A stretch of DNA of 64,000 nt from Ignavibacteria bacterium (GTDB lineage: Bacteria; Bacteroidota; Ignavibacteria; Tepidaquicellales; Tepidaquicellaceae): assembly GCA_016709315.1 (NCBI GenBank), contig JADJMZ010000007.1:248001-312000 (forward strand), read 5' to 3'. Positions 18,458 through 28,101 of the stretch are shown here, in pieces (the first letter of the stretch is position 1; each line of letters starts with the position of its first letter). The position numbers were made by a program, and so were the translations under genes. The notes beneath the pieces were generated by a model. That model saw nothing but the letters and a program-made list of their open reading frames with translations. It was not told the DNA's origin and ran no database searches.

Positions 18458-19837
18458 CTATGGTTTGACAGCAATTACTGATGTGAATGAATTATTATCA
18501 ACAAGGCTCAGGTCATTTATATCTGTAAAGTTGTCTCCGGAAAGATCGGTATTCAGATATCCTGAAGCTGATATTAAAACATCATTGTCTACTAAACTTA
18601 CATCACTTCCGTCTATGTATCCGTCCTGATTAATATCACCACTATAAATGCAGTATTTTGAACCCTTCAGTTTTAGATTATTGCCGTATGCTTTACTCAC
18701 TGCACCTGTGAAATCATAACTCAAATTATTTGCTGAAAAACTATTCCCTGATGAACTCCATGTCTCAATTGAATTTCTGTGCTTTACAACAACATAGTAA
18801 GGTGTTGAATTTAAAGCTTTGTTAAATTCTAATGTACCTGTTCCGGAGGAAGACATTAAAACTATAACAGAATCTACTTCTTCATAAGGCGAGACTGTTT
18901 TTCTGAGCAATACTTTTATTGTATCCATTACTGAAAGTCCGGAATCTGAATCATAGAAACCTTCTATCAAAGAAGTAAGAAGAAGAGTTTTCTTTGCCGG
19001 AAGTAATTTATAATAATCCCTTAATGTCGGCGTCACAGTATAAAATCTGAATACTAGACTGTCTTCGTAAGTTTTTGCAAGCATAGCGCCGTAATTATTA
19101 TTGTACCTGACGGCACTTCCTGTAACCGGTGTATTGAATGTGTAAATACTCTTTCCTCCGAGTCCGTTTACAATATACAGAAATTCATTTAAGATAATTC
19201 TTTCGTATGTATGATCATGACCGGCAAGCACTGCATCAGCACCCCATCTTTTGAACGGCCAGTTCATGTAAGGATTATTTCCGTGCTGACCCGAAGAATA
19301 TGGCGGATGATGAAAGTAAACCAGATTGAATTTTTGCGATGAAGCAGCAAGTGAATTCTTTAGCCATAACGCCTGAACTGAATTCGAATCAACACCGTCC
19401 GGCTCATTAGGATCACTGTCAATTGCAAAAAAGTGAATGTTGCCTTTTATAAAATCATAATATCTTTCATTTCCAGGCAAAGAAAAATAATTCAGGTATG
19501 CAGATGCTGTATCTGTGTACCAGTCGTGATTTCCTAATGACGGGTAGAATCTGTTTACAGTATCACCCGTTCCGTAACTTCCTGTATAAGGAAAAATGAA
19601 CTGACTGTAATATTTTCCGATATTTGTATCTATCGTGCTTTGCTCTCCCAGCTCGTAATTATTGTCACCAAGAGTTATTATAAATTCAGGATTCCAGCTT
19701 TTGACAAGATTGGAAACATTTAGTTCATTTGTTCCCGCTTTACCGTAGTCGCCGATAATAGCGAACTGAAATGTAGTCTGGGCTTTGCTGATAAATGTTA
19801 TGCTCAATGTTAAAAATAAAGCGGTAATAATTTTCAT
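18458..19837 (-). CDS. Secreted metallophosphoesterase with dockerin-like C-terminal module
   Basis: A 459-residue exported enzyme closely related to 12068-13462. The signal peptide is MKIITALFLTLSITFISKA. Catalytic motifs are complete: GDYG (29-32), GDNN (57-60), GNHD (102-105), HHPPY in the middle and GHDHTYER. The C-terminal module has FIEGFYDSD, KHRNSIETWS, loops GDINQDGYIDGSDVSLVDND and SGDNFTDINDLSLVDNN, and the terminal residues SVIAVKP. It converges with the helical-protein gene, 17 bp apart. Active phosphoesterase is likely from the retained ligands; the substrate is unknown. Confidence 0.86.
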   Translation of the reverse strand: MKIITALFLTLSITFISKAQTTFQFAIIGDYGKAGTNELNVSNLVKSWNPEFIITLGDNNYELGEQSTIDTNIGKYYSQFIFPYTGSYGTGDTVNRFYPSLGNHDWYTDTASAYLNYFSLPGNERYYDFIKGNIHFFAIDSDPNEPDGVDSNSVQALWLKNSLAASSQKFNLVYFHHPPYSSGQHGNNPYMNWPFKRWGADAVLAGHDHTYERIILNEFLYIVNGLGGKSIYTFNTPVTGSAVRYNNNYGAMLAKTYEDSLVFRFYTVTPTLRDYYKLLPAKKTLLLTSLIEGFYDSDSGLSVMDTIKVLLRKTVSPYEEVDSVIVLMSSSGTGTLEFNKALNSTPYYVVVKHRNSIETWSSSGNSFSANNLSYDFTGAVSKAYGNNLKLKGSKYCIYSGDINQDGYIDGSDVSLVDNDVLISASGYLNTDLSGDNFTDINDLSLVDNNSFTSVIAVKP

Positions 19838-19900
19838 GCAGTTAAATTTTGAGTTAATGAAAATATTTTTTTAAAATACTAATCATATAACCTATAAACA

Positions 19901-19925
19901 ATGAGGGGTCTTTTAAACCCCTCAT
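19901..19925. terminator. Perfect hairpin downstream of the M1 peptidase gene
   Basis: ATGAGGGGT (19901-19909) pairs with ACCCCTCAT (19917-19925) around a 7-nt loop. It lies 45 bases past the M1 aminopeptidase stop on the minus strand. There is no strong T-run directly after the stem, so termination is plausible rather than certain. Confidence 0.5.
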
Positions 19926-19970
19926 GATATAAAAATAATTATTTATTTAATCTGAAAGATATAATCAGAT

Positions 19971-21551
19971 TTATGGTGTTATTACTGAAACTGAATTCAA
20001 TGAATTATTGTCAACAATACTTATATCATTAGCATCTACAAAATCATCCCCGGTAAGATCAGAAACAACATATCCGCTTAAAGTATTTAAAGCATCGTTA
20101 TCAATGACACTGATATCAGAAGCATCTGTATTGCCATCCCTGTCAACATCTCCGCCATAGATTGCATATTTCACAGGCGAATTGTCAACCTTAATCATAT
20201 TACTTCCATAAGCTTTTGAAAGTGTATCGGTAAAATTATAAGTCAGAAGCGAACTTGTAAAACTCTGGCCCGGCGACCTGCTCCAGACATCAATCGAGTT
20301 TCTGTGTTTGATCTGAATGAAATAAGGTGCGTTGTTGAATATTTTCTGAAATGCAAACGTTCCGGTACCGGATGAATTAAGAACGGCTTTTGCAGAATCA
20401 ATTACAGAGTATGGAGTAGTAACATTTCTCAGTAAAACTGTTGCGCTGTCCGGTGTCATAATATTTGCCGAAGCGTCATAGAAGCCCTCTATAAAAGCTG
20501 TCAATGTCAGTGTCTTAGTCGCAGGAGACTGCAAAGTAGTTGTCGCCTGTTTTAGAACAATGTCATTATTCGGATCGAACGTCAGACCGGTCGGCTGTCT
20601 GCTGAAATTAAAAACAAATGTCTGATAATTTGCATCATTCATGATTTTGATTGTTGAATCAGAACCTGAAGTAAAGGATAATTTCACTACAACAGGCATT
20701 TTATGAAAAGCGGAATTTGTCTGAGTCTGTCTTGCAATAAAGCTGACACTCCAGTTACTTCCTCCGTTTGGAATAATGCTGTAATAATTCTGATAGACAG
20801 GATGGTTTGCTTCCTTTACCCACTGATTAACAAACCACGACAGATCCTGTCCTGCAGCAGCGCTGATCTTTGCTGTAAAATCGTCTGTTACGGAATTTCC
20901 GTATTTGAATCCTCCGAGTGAATCTGTTGCATAAGATTTTATCACATTAAAGAATAAAGAATCTCCGAGAGTATATCTGAGCATGTGAAGGACGCATGCT
21001 CCTTTGTAATAAGTTATCTGAGTATTAAAAAGCTCATTTATATTCGGCGTCACTAAAGCCCATGAAGGATTATACATCGGCCATCCGGGATTTGAGTTAA
21101 GATAGCTTGTGGCGTCAGCGACAATATCACTTTTGTAGGATGTATATCCACCCGTATATTCAAACCATATAGCTTCAAGATAAGTGGCAAATCCTTCGTT
21201 TAGCCAGATGTCTGCCCATGTTCCGCAGGTTATCATATCTCCAAACCACTGATGACCAAACTCGTGGGAAATAATATTTTCACTCCAGCAGTTTGGACAT
21301 AAATGTGTCAGGGTTTGGTTTTCCATTCCTCCCCATGTAAACGAGCTGTTCAGTGTTGCAAAACCGTTTTTCTCAAAAGCATGCTCACCGAATTTCTGTG
21401 AGAAATATGTCATCATAGGAATAATTTTCGTTTTCATTGTTGCGGGATTTTCACCTGAGTTGTAATAAAATCTTATCGGAACGCTGTCAGCGGGATTCGA
21501 CAGCTTATGCCAGTATACTATGTCAAGCTTGTAATTCACTTTTCCTGCCAT
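19971..21551 (-). CDS. Secreted M1 aminopeptidase, C-terminal part after an in-frame amber codon, with dockerin-like module
   Basis: This 526-residue piece holds the catalytic domain of a gluzincin aminopeptidase: substrate motif GGMEN (74-78) and zinc site HEFGH (96-100) with the third ligand Glu at 119 in NEGFATY. It continues to a C-terminal module (FIEGFYDAS, KHRNSIDVWS, GDVDRDGNTDASDISVIDND, GDDFVDANDISIVDNN, end SVITP). The frame is open upstream from 21551 to 21668 and encodes 39 more residues (including GSNGRL) that belong to the N-terminal M1 domain, after which a TAG (21671-21669) separates it from the 191-residue piece. Same frame, single stop: one gene interrupted once. Confidence 0.82.
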   Translation of the reverse strand: MAGKVNYKLDIVYWHKLSNPADSVPIRFYYNSGENPATMKTKIIPMMTYFSQKFGEHAFEKNGFATLNSSFTWGGMENQTLTHLCPNCWSENIISHEFGHQWFGDMITCGTWADIWLNEGFATYLEAIWFEYTGGYTSYKSDIVADATSYLNSNPGWPMYNPSWALVTPNINELFNTQITYYKGACVLHMLRYTLGDSLFFNVIKSYATDSLGGFKYGNSVTDDFTAKISAAAGQDLSWFVNQWVKEANHPVYQNYYSIIPNGGSNWSVSFIARQTQTNSAFHKMPVVVKLSFTSGSDSTIKIMNDANYQTFVFNFSRQPTGLTFDPNNDIVLKQATTTLQSPATKTLTLTAFIEGFYDASANIMTPDSATVLLRNVTTPYSVIDSAKAVLNSSGTGTFAFQKIFNNAPYFIQIKHRNSIDVWSRSPGQSFTSSLLTYNFTDTLSKAYGSNMIKVDNSPVKYAIYGGDVDRDGNTDASDISVIDNDALNTLSGYVVSDLTGDDFVDANDISIVDNNSLNSVSVITP

Positions 21552-21668
21552 TGATATGAGATAAGTTGAAACCGGATCCCGGCTTATCCAGTGGTAATAA
21601 ATCGTGTCACCTGTAACTGTCGAATCATTAAGACGTCCGTTCGAACCTAAACGAGCAGTTCCCGGAAC

Positions 21669-22244
21669 CTATGCTGTCAGATCTAAAGTCGCCTTGTCAC
21701 TGGGTTTGTCGTAGCATGGAAACCATTTTCTGGCTCCTTCAGGTTCACAGTCTGTAAAAATCATTCCGCCGCTTGCGTAAAAAGCATTGTCAGTTACATT
21801 GTTGTGCGTATAATTCACAAGCACTTCAAGTATTTCTCCCGGTAAATAAGTTCTGTCAAGAGTTATTGTAAGAATATTACTTGAGTGCGAATAGCTTGTT
21901 CCCGATAATCCGACCGAATTAATAGTCAGTGAAGTATTCACGGCATTAAGCTGAATTGAATTCAATGTTGAATCAACTCTTAATTTAACGGTAACTCTTC
22001 CGGTGAAATTTTTAGGATAAGGACTAATAAAACAGTTTCTGATGTCTACATAAATTTTGTAATCAAGAACATCAAATTTATGAACAGGTGTGTTTGGTGA
22101 GTCAAAACTTAAAAGTTTAGTAATATCAGGTTTATTCATTTTTTTTTGTGAACAAAGATAAGATCCTTTCTCAAATGAATCCTGCGGTAATGCAGTACTG
22201 ATTGCAAACAGAAAAATAAATGGAAGTAATATTAAGTTTTTCAT
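21669..22244 (-). CDS. Secreted M1 aminopeptidase, N-terminal part ending at an amber codon
   Basis: A 191-residue piece with signal peptide MKNLILLPFIFLFAISTALP and the saddle-like N-terminal domain of M1 peptidases (KIYVDIRNCFISPYPKNFTG; EPEGARKWFPCYDKPSDKA). It stops at DLTA-TAG where the family continues with a V-P-x-G strand, which is indeed what the same frame encodes beyond the stop. Alone it has no catalytic residues. TAG is used as a genuine stop elsewhere here (31611, 50380), so systematic recoding is unlikely; a nonsense mutation or a base error is more likely. Confidence 0.82.
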   Translation of the reverse strand: MKNLILLPFIFLFAISTALPQDSFEKGSYLCSQKKMNKPDITKLLSFDSPNTPVHKFDVLDYKIYVDIRNCFISPYPKNFTGRVTVKLRVDSTLNSIQLNAVNTSLTINSVGLSGTSYSHSSNILTITLDRTYLPGEILEVLVNYTHNNVTDNAFYASGGMIFTDCEPEGARKWFPCYDKPSDKATLDLTA

Positions 22245-22455
22245 AAGAAGTTTTCATGGCTTGGGGTAGGTTAATCAATATGTTTAACAAAAATAGATTA
22301 ATCTAAATCTTAAAAAAATGACATAGGTCATAAAACTAAAAAATATTTTTACTTAAGAAGTGTTAAAACTTTGAAGTTTTATGATTATTCTGCATTTTTC
22401 AAAATCACAATTTGGTTTTTAAAGATTGATCCTGATAAGCGCGGATATTGAAACT

Positions 22456-23313
22456 TCATGATTTATTTTTATTATGAATTTTCTTTATCCTTTTTATGAG
22501 CGGATGCATGAAAATCAGTATCTTTCTCAGCCAGTCCGGCTTCTGCTGATCTATCTTTGCATCAAAATCCCAGTTAGAATTTAACAATCTTTCTGTCATA
22601 ACCAGAGGATGAGTTTCAGTGAATTTTCTTAAGTTACCCATGTCATCATAATTCTCAAACCTTAAAATGTTTCTTTTAGCTTCTTCACCTGCAGTATAAA
22701 TCTTTTCAAAATCTCTTCTTTTCTGTATCAGAGTTAAAGGCGGTCTGACCCAACCGTAATGATATATCTTTGCTTTAATATCCTTTGATCTCAATTTACT
22801 TCCGTCTTTATGTCTGAAATCCATTGCATCCCCCCATGAAACTATGTTCACGCTATTCTTAATTATTCTTGTTTCACGGAAGTACCAGTTACGGTAATTA
22901 TCCTGCACATAATTATAACTTCCATAAAAATGCTCGTATCTGAATTTTAATCCTTCTGTTCTTTTATTGTCTGAATACCTGATCATTGCATCTCTGACAG
23001 TTTCTGAATACTTTTCATGAAGCACTTCATCTCCCTGAATATAAAAACACCAGTCGCCCGTACATTTTTTTAATGCTTTATTGGTTTCAACGGACAACAC
23101 CTTTCCACCGGTAAGACTCATGTCCCACTCGCTTTCAAAAATTTTTATTCTTTTATCATTAATGGATCTGATAACCTCAAGCGTATTATCACTTGACTTT
23201 CCAACATTGATTATCATTTCATCACAGAGCGGCAGTATAGACAAAATGGATTCTTTGAAAGGGTAAGCATATAAAACTCCGTTTCTGATTATGGTAAATC
23301 CTGATACTATCAT
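22456..23313 (-). CDS. Glycosyltransferase family 2 protein
   Basis: A 285-residue GT-A type glycosyltransferase. The N terminus MIVSGFTIIRNGV, the motif CDEMIINVGKSSDNTLEVI and the acidic DWCFYIQGDEVLHE segment are the nucleotide-sugar and metal-binding features of the SunS/waaE-like GT2 subgroup. It has no signal peptide or membrane helix. It lies between the M1 peptidase and GH9 genes on the same strand, 190 bp from the latter. A GAGGA is found before the ATG. It may glycosylate surface glycans or the exported proteins nearby; acceptor unknown. Confidence 0.82.
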   Translation of the reverse strand: MIVSGFTIIRNGVLYAYPFKESILSILPLCDEMIINVGKSSDNTLEVIRSINDKRIKIFESEWDMSLTGGKVLSVETNKALKKCTGDWCFYIQGDEVLHEKYSETVRDAMIRYSDNKRTEGLKFRYEHFYGSYNYVQDNYRNWYFRETRIIKNSVNIVSWGDAMDFRHKDGSKLRSKDIKAKIYHYGWVRPPLTLIQKRRDFEKIYTAGEEAKRNILRFENYDDMGNLRKFTETHPLVMTERLLNSNWDFDAKIDQQKPDWLRKILIFMHPLIKRIKKIHNKNKS

Positions 23314-23504
23314 TTTATGTTCCTCAGTTGTCAGATCTTAAATTATCAGTTGCAAAATTCCGGCAGTAAGCTTTATTGTCTGAGATTTCATTTCTTAACA
23401 GAATAAATCTCTGAGATTTTTTCATTTTGGAATAAATTGATTTATAATAATTTACTCAATTTATTTTCTGAAAAAATCATTTTTGGAAAACAGAATTTTT
23501 ACAA

Positions 23505-25946
23505 TTATGGCTTAACTGCAATTACAGAATTATATGAATTATTATCCGCAATGCTTATATCTTCAGCATCTGCAAAGTTATCTCCGGTCAGGTCTGTACT
23601 GATATATCCGCTTAATGAAGCGCTTGCATCATTATCCACTTCGCTGACATCAGTAGCATCTATTATCCCGTCAAGATTTACATCTCCATTGTATGCCGCA
23701 AAAGTTAACGGAGAAGTATCCACTCTCACAGCATTCTGACCGTATGTATTTGAAGAATCAGATTTGAAATCATAAACAAAAACACTCCCCGGATTAACAT
23801 ATTCACCTCCTGACTTGCTCCATGCCTCAATTGAGTTTCTGTGCTTCAGCATAATGTAATAATTTCCGGAAATTATTTTACTGAAGATAAAATTACCCGT
23901 AAAGTTTACAGAGTCAATAATGGATTTGGATGAATCGTAAATAGCATAAGGCGAAGTAATATTTCTTAAGTATGCTTTTACTGTATCTTTTTTATTCATT
24001 CTGTTATTCGCAGGATCATAAAATCCCTGTATAACTGATTTTATCTGAATCTGTGATGAACTGCTTAAAAATCCCGAGATCAGTCTTAGATAAGATGCCT
24101 GAGTATAAATACCCGGCTCAGTTATAGTCCATGAATTCTGAGGCCAGCTTGTGTTCCAGTCTCTGTAAGATTTCTGAATCGGCTGTCCCAATGGCGGAGT
24201 TACAAGCGCAGTATTGCAAAGTGAATTGTAAGACCCGCATCCTGAGGGACAGCAGAAGTCAAGTGCATATGTCGGATTAACACCGCCCGGCATGAATCCC
24301 GGTGCAGGACCGTAGGTTGATGTGCCGACTCTGTCCCACAAAGAACTTCCGTCAGCAAACCATCCGTGATAAACTTCATTGACAGAATTCTCCGCACCGT
24401 AACTGCCCATGTTTGTCAGATAACAAAATGCAGTCGGATTGATCCCGTGAAAATAATTTATGAATCCTAATGCTGCTCCTCTGTAATTCTGATTATTTAA
24501 AGTATCGAGACTATATGCGATCATATCAGCAAACATAATCCCCTGCCTGCTTTTAGTTGTATTGCTGCCCCAGGTGTAATTGTTATCCGATAGATAAGCT
24601 CTGTATGCATCTGTATTGTTTGTATATGACGGAAGATTATCAGCATTATTTGTCTTCATGGAATTCTTAAATGCATTTTTGATTGCGTTTGAAACCGAAG
24701 CAGAAGCACCGGCAAGTGAAGAATAATAAAGCATCATGTCCTGCTGCCCGTTCTCAAAAGGATAGGCATATCCCCACTGGATCAGATGCATCTGAGTGTA
24801 ATTGCTTTCAAAAAAAGTTTTGTAAGTAGTGTTTCCGGTTGCTCCAAACAGAAATGAAGCCGCAGCCATTTGTCTTACAAGTTTCTCATAGGTACTCACT
24901 TCCTGCTCCCCTGCTCCTACAATTCCTGAATTGTAAAATGTAACATTTGGATTTGCTACAGCCCAGTTCCATGCGTTGACTGCTGCAGTCTGCAATGTGC
25001 TTGCATAAGTTGTTTGTCCGATTGAATTGAACTGAATTGCTCCAAGCGCAAATAAAGCAGAAGCTGTAAAAGAAGCTGAAGTAGTTGCAGGTCCGTAAAA
25101 TCTTTGACTGTTATCTGAAGAAGGACTTGCTGAAGCATAATTCATTACACCGACTATGCTCAGAACCGAACCGTTTGCATTCTGCATTTTCAGCAGCCAG
25201 TCGAGTTCATATTTTACTTCATCAAGAATGTCAGGAATTCCGTTTCCTGATTCAGGTATATTGTAATTATCTCCTCGGACAGATGTATTGAATTTAAAAG
25301 CAAGCATCAGATCAATCATTGTTTCAAAAGTAAAGTTCACATACTTATTGTAATCTCCGGCATCGTGCCATCCTCCGGACAGATCTTTTGATGTGGAAGG
25401 ATTTGTGTTGTTATAAAGTCTGCAGTCGAGGTCCTGTAAGCTTCCTTTGTGACATACTGCATCAGTCCAGCCTGTCTGAGCGTATGGCGTTGATTTCGTA
25501 ATTCCGCATCTCTGATAATAAAAAGTTCTTAGAGCTTGTTTCATAGGATTGAAATATACGTTTTCATTTATCTCGAACTGATATGATCCAGAATTGTTGG
25601 TAATGTCAAATATATAATATGTTCCTTCCGTTGCAAGAGCTGTAAAATCAAACCACCACACTTTGTCACCGCTTTGTAAATGAGTCGCTCCGCCGTTCCA
25701 TGCTGAAATTGTGCCGGAATAAACTACAACATCATCGCTCCATCTTCTCACCTGAAAATTATTTCCCGGAGAATAGTGACTCGAGCTGTTGTATCCTGTA
25801 ACCGGATTGCTTATCACAGCAATTTTCCTGTCAGCAGGTCTGTAACCAAACTGATCAATTTTTATATGATTATCTGTTAACACAGGTGCTGCAAATAAAT
25901 TCAGGGAATATACAAGTGCCGCAAAGACAAATGAAATAAATTTCAT
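23505..25946 (-). CDS. Secreted glycoside hydrolase family 9 endoglucanase with dockerin-like C-terminal module
   Basis: An 813-residue exported cellulase when begun at the ATG at 25946, which opens the signal peptide MKFISFVFAALVYSLNLFAA; the frame extends 54 codons further upstream without signal-peptide character. An Ig-like cellulase N domain (residues about 25-125, IDQFGYRPADRKIAV) precedes the GH9 barrel with HDAGD (194-198), the GPAPGFMPGG region and the late EPGIYTQASYL containing the acid/base Glu. The C-terminal module has VIQGFYDP, KHRNSIEAWS, GDVNLDGIIDATDVSEVDND, GDNFADAEDISIADNN and the end SVIAVKP. It probably hydrolyses beta-1,4-glucans. Dockerin-like loops on a cellulase recall cellulosomes, but no cohesin is seen here. 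Confidence 0.9.
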   Translation of the reverse strand: MKFISFVFAALVYSLNLFAAPVLTDNHIKIDQFGYRPADRKIAVISNPVTGYNSSSHYSPGNNFQVRRWSDDVVVYSGTISAWNGGATHLQSGDKVWWFDFTALATEGTYYIFDITNNSGSYQFEINENVYFNPMKQALRTFYYQRCGITKSTPYAQTGWTDAVCHKGSLQDLDCRLYNNTNPSTSKDLSGGWHDAGDYNKYVNFTFETMIDLMLAFKFNTSVRGDNYNIPESGNGIPDILDEVKYELDWLLKMQNANGSVLSIVGVMNYASASPSSDNSQRFYGPATTSASFTASALFALGAIQFNSIGQTTYASTLQTAAVNAWNWAVANPNVTFYNSGIVGAGEQEVSTYEKLVRQMAAASFLFGATGNTTYKTFFESNYTQMHLIQWGYAYPFENGQQDMMLYYSSLAGASASVSNAIKNAFKNSMKTNNADNLPSYTNNTDAYRAYLSDNNYTWGSNTTKSRQGIMFADMIAYSLDTLNNQNYRGAALGFINYFHGINPTAFCYLTNMGSYGAENSVNEVYHGWFADGSSLWDRVGTSTYGPAPGFMPGGVNPTYALDFCCPSGCGSYNSLCNTALVTPPLGQPIQKSYRDWNTSWPQNSWTITEPGIYTQASYLRLISGFLSSSSQIQIKSVIQGFYDPANNRMNKKDTVKAYLRNITSPYAIYDSSKSIIDSVNFTGNFIFSKIISGNYYIMLKHRNSIEAWSKSGGEYVNPGSVFVYDFKSDSSNTYGQNAVRVDTSPLTFAAYNGDVNLDGIIDATDVSEVDNDASASLSGYISTDLTGDNFADAEDISIADNNSYNSVIAVKP

Positions 25947-26145
25947 AAATGTTTTATTAATTAGGTTAGAAATGTATGGGGTCGGAATCAACGTAAATTG
26001 ATTCGAATAAAGTTTCAAGAGTAAAATAATTTTCGCGATGTTAAATTTATATATAAAGGAATAAGGAAAGCAGTCTTCAAGTATATGCAATATAAAGCTG
26101 CACGGCAATTTGATTTTATTTAAATACGCAGTAACTGATGTTTAT

Positions 26146-26185
26146 AAAAAAAAGAAGGCATGAAAAATTTCATGCCTTCTTTTTT
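26146..26185. terminator. Strong bidirectional terminator
   Basis: GAAGGCATGAAA (26154-26165) pairs with TTTCATGCCTTC (26168-26179), flanked by eight As and six Ts. It lies just beyond the stop of the minus-strand SBBP gene, and ahead of the GH9 gene start, so it insulates the two. Confidence 0.85.
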
Positions 26186-26205
26186 AATCCAGTGATACAC
26201 TGATC

Positions 26206-28101
26206 TTATGGTCTTATCAGACTTATTGCATTGAATGCATTGTTATCTATAATGCCTATATCGGTTGCATCAACAAAATCATCTCCGTTCACGTCAGACT
26301 GCACATATCCGGATATTGAATTGAATGAATCATTATCTACAGTGCTGATGTCGGTAGCGTCTATTGCACCGTCATCGTTCAGATCACCGCTGTATATAGC
26401 GTATTCCGTCGGCGAAGTGTCCACTCTGATCATATTGCTTCCGTAAGCTTTTGAAGCAGCCGTTGTAAAATCGTATGTGAGGTAAAGGTTTGAAAAAGTA
26501 TTCGTGGTATTTCCCCAGGTCTCCAGACTGTTTCTGTGTTTTATAACTATTCTGTATGAAGTGCTGTTCAGAGCAATCTTAAAATATAATCTTGCTTTCC
26601 CAAGCGAATCCAGATTTGCTTTTGATGAATCTATTATTACAGTTGCAGCTGAATTATACATGTAAACCCTAATAGTATCTTTAACAGTTTTGTTTGTAAC
26701 TGAGTTATAAAAACCCTGAACAAATACATTCAGATCGAGCACTTTGTTTTGTTTGTACTTTATTGTTGCATAATTAGTGCCTGTTGTTCCGCTGAAACTG
26801 GCTCCCGTTACATAGACATTCCTGTCTGAAGTTGCGTCAACAATTACTTTACTTGCCGCGTCACTGCCTGTACCCGAATAATTATATGTCGCCATCCATT
26901 CCATTACTCCGCCTGTAGTGTGTTTAATAACAGCGTAATCGTCGCCTGTGCCTGTCTGATTAAGTTTTCCCGCAAGATAAACATATCCGCTTCCGTCAAT
27001 TGTTATCCCGGTAGCTTCATCATTTCCGTTTGCAGTTCCATTATATGTTTTAACAAATGTAGTATCTCCTGTACTTGTATATTTAAGAAGAGCCATATTG
27101 GTGCCAGCTCCCGAAATACTGCTCTTACCTGGAATGTAAATGTTGTTATCGTCTACATATCTTATATCAGCTGGAGAATCGCTTCCGTTACCGTTGCCGT
27201 TGTAAGTTTTTTTCCAGCTTTCAACGCTTGTAAATGTATATTTGATGCTAACTATATTTGTTCCTGTACCCGTACTGTCACTGACACCTGTCACATAAAT
27301 ATCAGGAGAAGTAGTGGTAGAGTTAAGTGATAATGAAACTCCAATGTCATTTCCGTTTGAGCTTCCGTTATATCTCTTAGCCCAGTTCTGTACACCGGCT
27401 GAACTGTATCTTAATGTTGCATAATCATAAGTAGATGTTCCGAAACTTTTTCCTGTGATAAAAATACTTGTATCAACACTGATCCTGATATTCGTGGCAG
27501 AGTCATTTCCGTTACCCGTGCCGTTATAATTCTTTACCCATACTGAGTCGCCGGTAGTACCGTTGTATTTTATTGTAACATAATCTGCGTTTGTGGAACC
27601 GCTGTAGAATCCCTTACCGGTTACATAAGCGCTGCCATTCTTGAAAGCTATCTTGGTTGCTATATCATCCGATACTCCGAGACCTGTGTAAAACGAATTC
27701 CAGATTAATGCTCCTGTAGAACCATTATATTTTAAAGTTACATAGTCTAAACCGGTTCCGTTTGTCCTGGTGGTAGTTCCTGTAACATAAATGTTTGTTC
27801 CGTCATAGAGAATGTCTGTGGGTTCGTCAAAAGAGTTTGCAGTTCCGTTATAAACTGCTGTCCAGGCAACTGTGCCGGCAGAGTTGTATTTAATTGTAAC
27901 AATATCATAACCGTTAGCAGCGCTCAGGCTTTTTCCGGTTACATAAATGTTATTTGAAGCATCAATCGTGATGGCTTTTGCTTCGTCCATATTCTGCGCT
28001 CCTGAATATCTCAGAGCAAGATTCTGATCTACCTGAGATTCCGCAGTGTTTATCAAAAGCATAAAACTTAAAAGCAGAGCTGATAATAATGTTTTTTTCA
28101 T
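26206..28101 (-). CDS. Secreted SBBP beta-propeller protein with dockerin-like C-terminal module
   Basis: A 631-residue exported protein with signal peptide MKKTLLSALLLSFMLLINTA. Residues about 30-460 are about eight repeats of roughly 50 residues, each with D-x-x-x-N-I-Y-V-T-G and YNG-TGNGNDSA-type segments, matching SBBP (seven-bladed propeller-like) repeats. The C-terminal module follows with FVQGFYNSV, KHRNSLETWG, GDLNDDGAIDATDISTVDND, GDDFVDATDIGIIDNN and the end AISLIRP. It has no recognisable enzyme domain; a surface adhesion or scaffold role is a guess. It is the last of the run of six genes with this tail. Confidence 0.85.
   Translation of the reverse strand: MKKTLLSALLLSFMLLINTAESQVDQNLALRYSGAQNMDEAKAITIDASNNIYVTGKSLSAANGYDIVTIKYNSAGTVAWTAVYNGTANSFDEPTDILYDGTNIYVTGTTTRTNGTGLDYVTLKYNGSTGALIWNSFYTGLGVSDDIATKIAFKNGSAYVTGKGFYSGSTNADYVTIKYNGTTGDSVWVKNYNGTGNGNDSATNIRISVDTSIFITGKSFGTSTYDYATLRYSSAGVQNWAKRYNGSSNGNDIGVSLSLNSTTTSPDIYVTGVSDSTGTGTNIVSIKYTFTSVESWKKTYNGNGNGSDSPADIRYVDDNNIYIPGKSSISGAGTNMALLKYTSTGDTTFVKTYNGTANGNDEATGITIDGSGYVYLAGKLNQTGTGDDYAVIKHTTGGVMEWMATYNYSGTGSDAASKVIVDATSDRNVYVTGASFSGTTGTNYATIKYKQNKVLDLNVFVQGFYNSVTNKTVKDTIRVYMYNSAATVIIDSSKANLDSLGKARLYFKIALNSTSYRIVIKHRNSLETWGNTTNTFSNLYLTYDFTTAASKAYGSNMIRVDTSPTEYAIYSGDLNDDGAIDATDISTVDNDSFNSISGYVQSDVNGDDFVDATDIGIIDNNAFNAISLIRP

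Noticed and set aside
21669..21671. Genome-wide TAG recoding
   Set aside because: At least two other genes (ending 31611 and 50380) use TAG as an ordinary terminator at the expected end of the protein.
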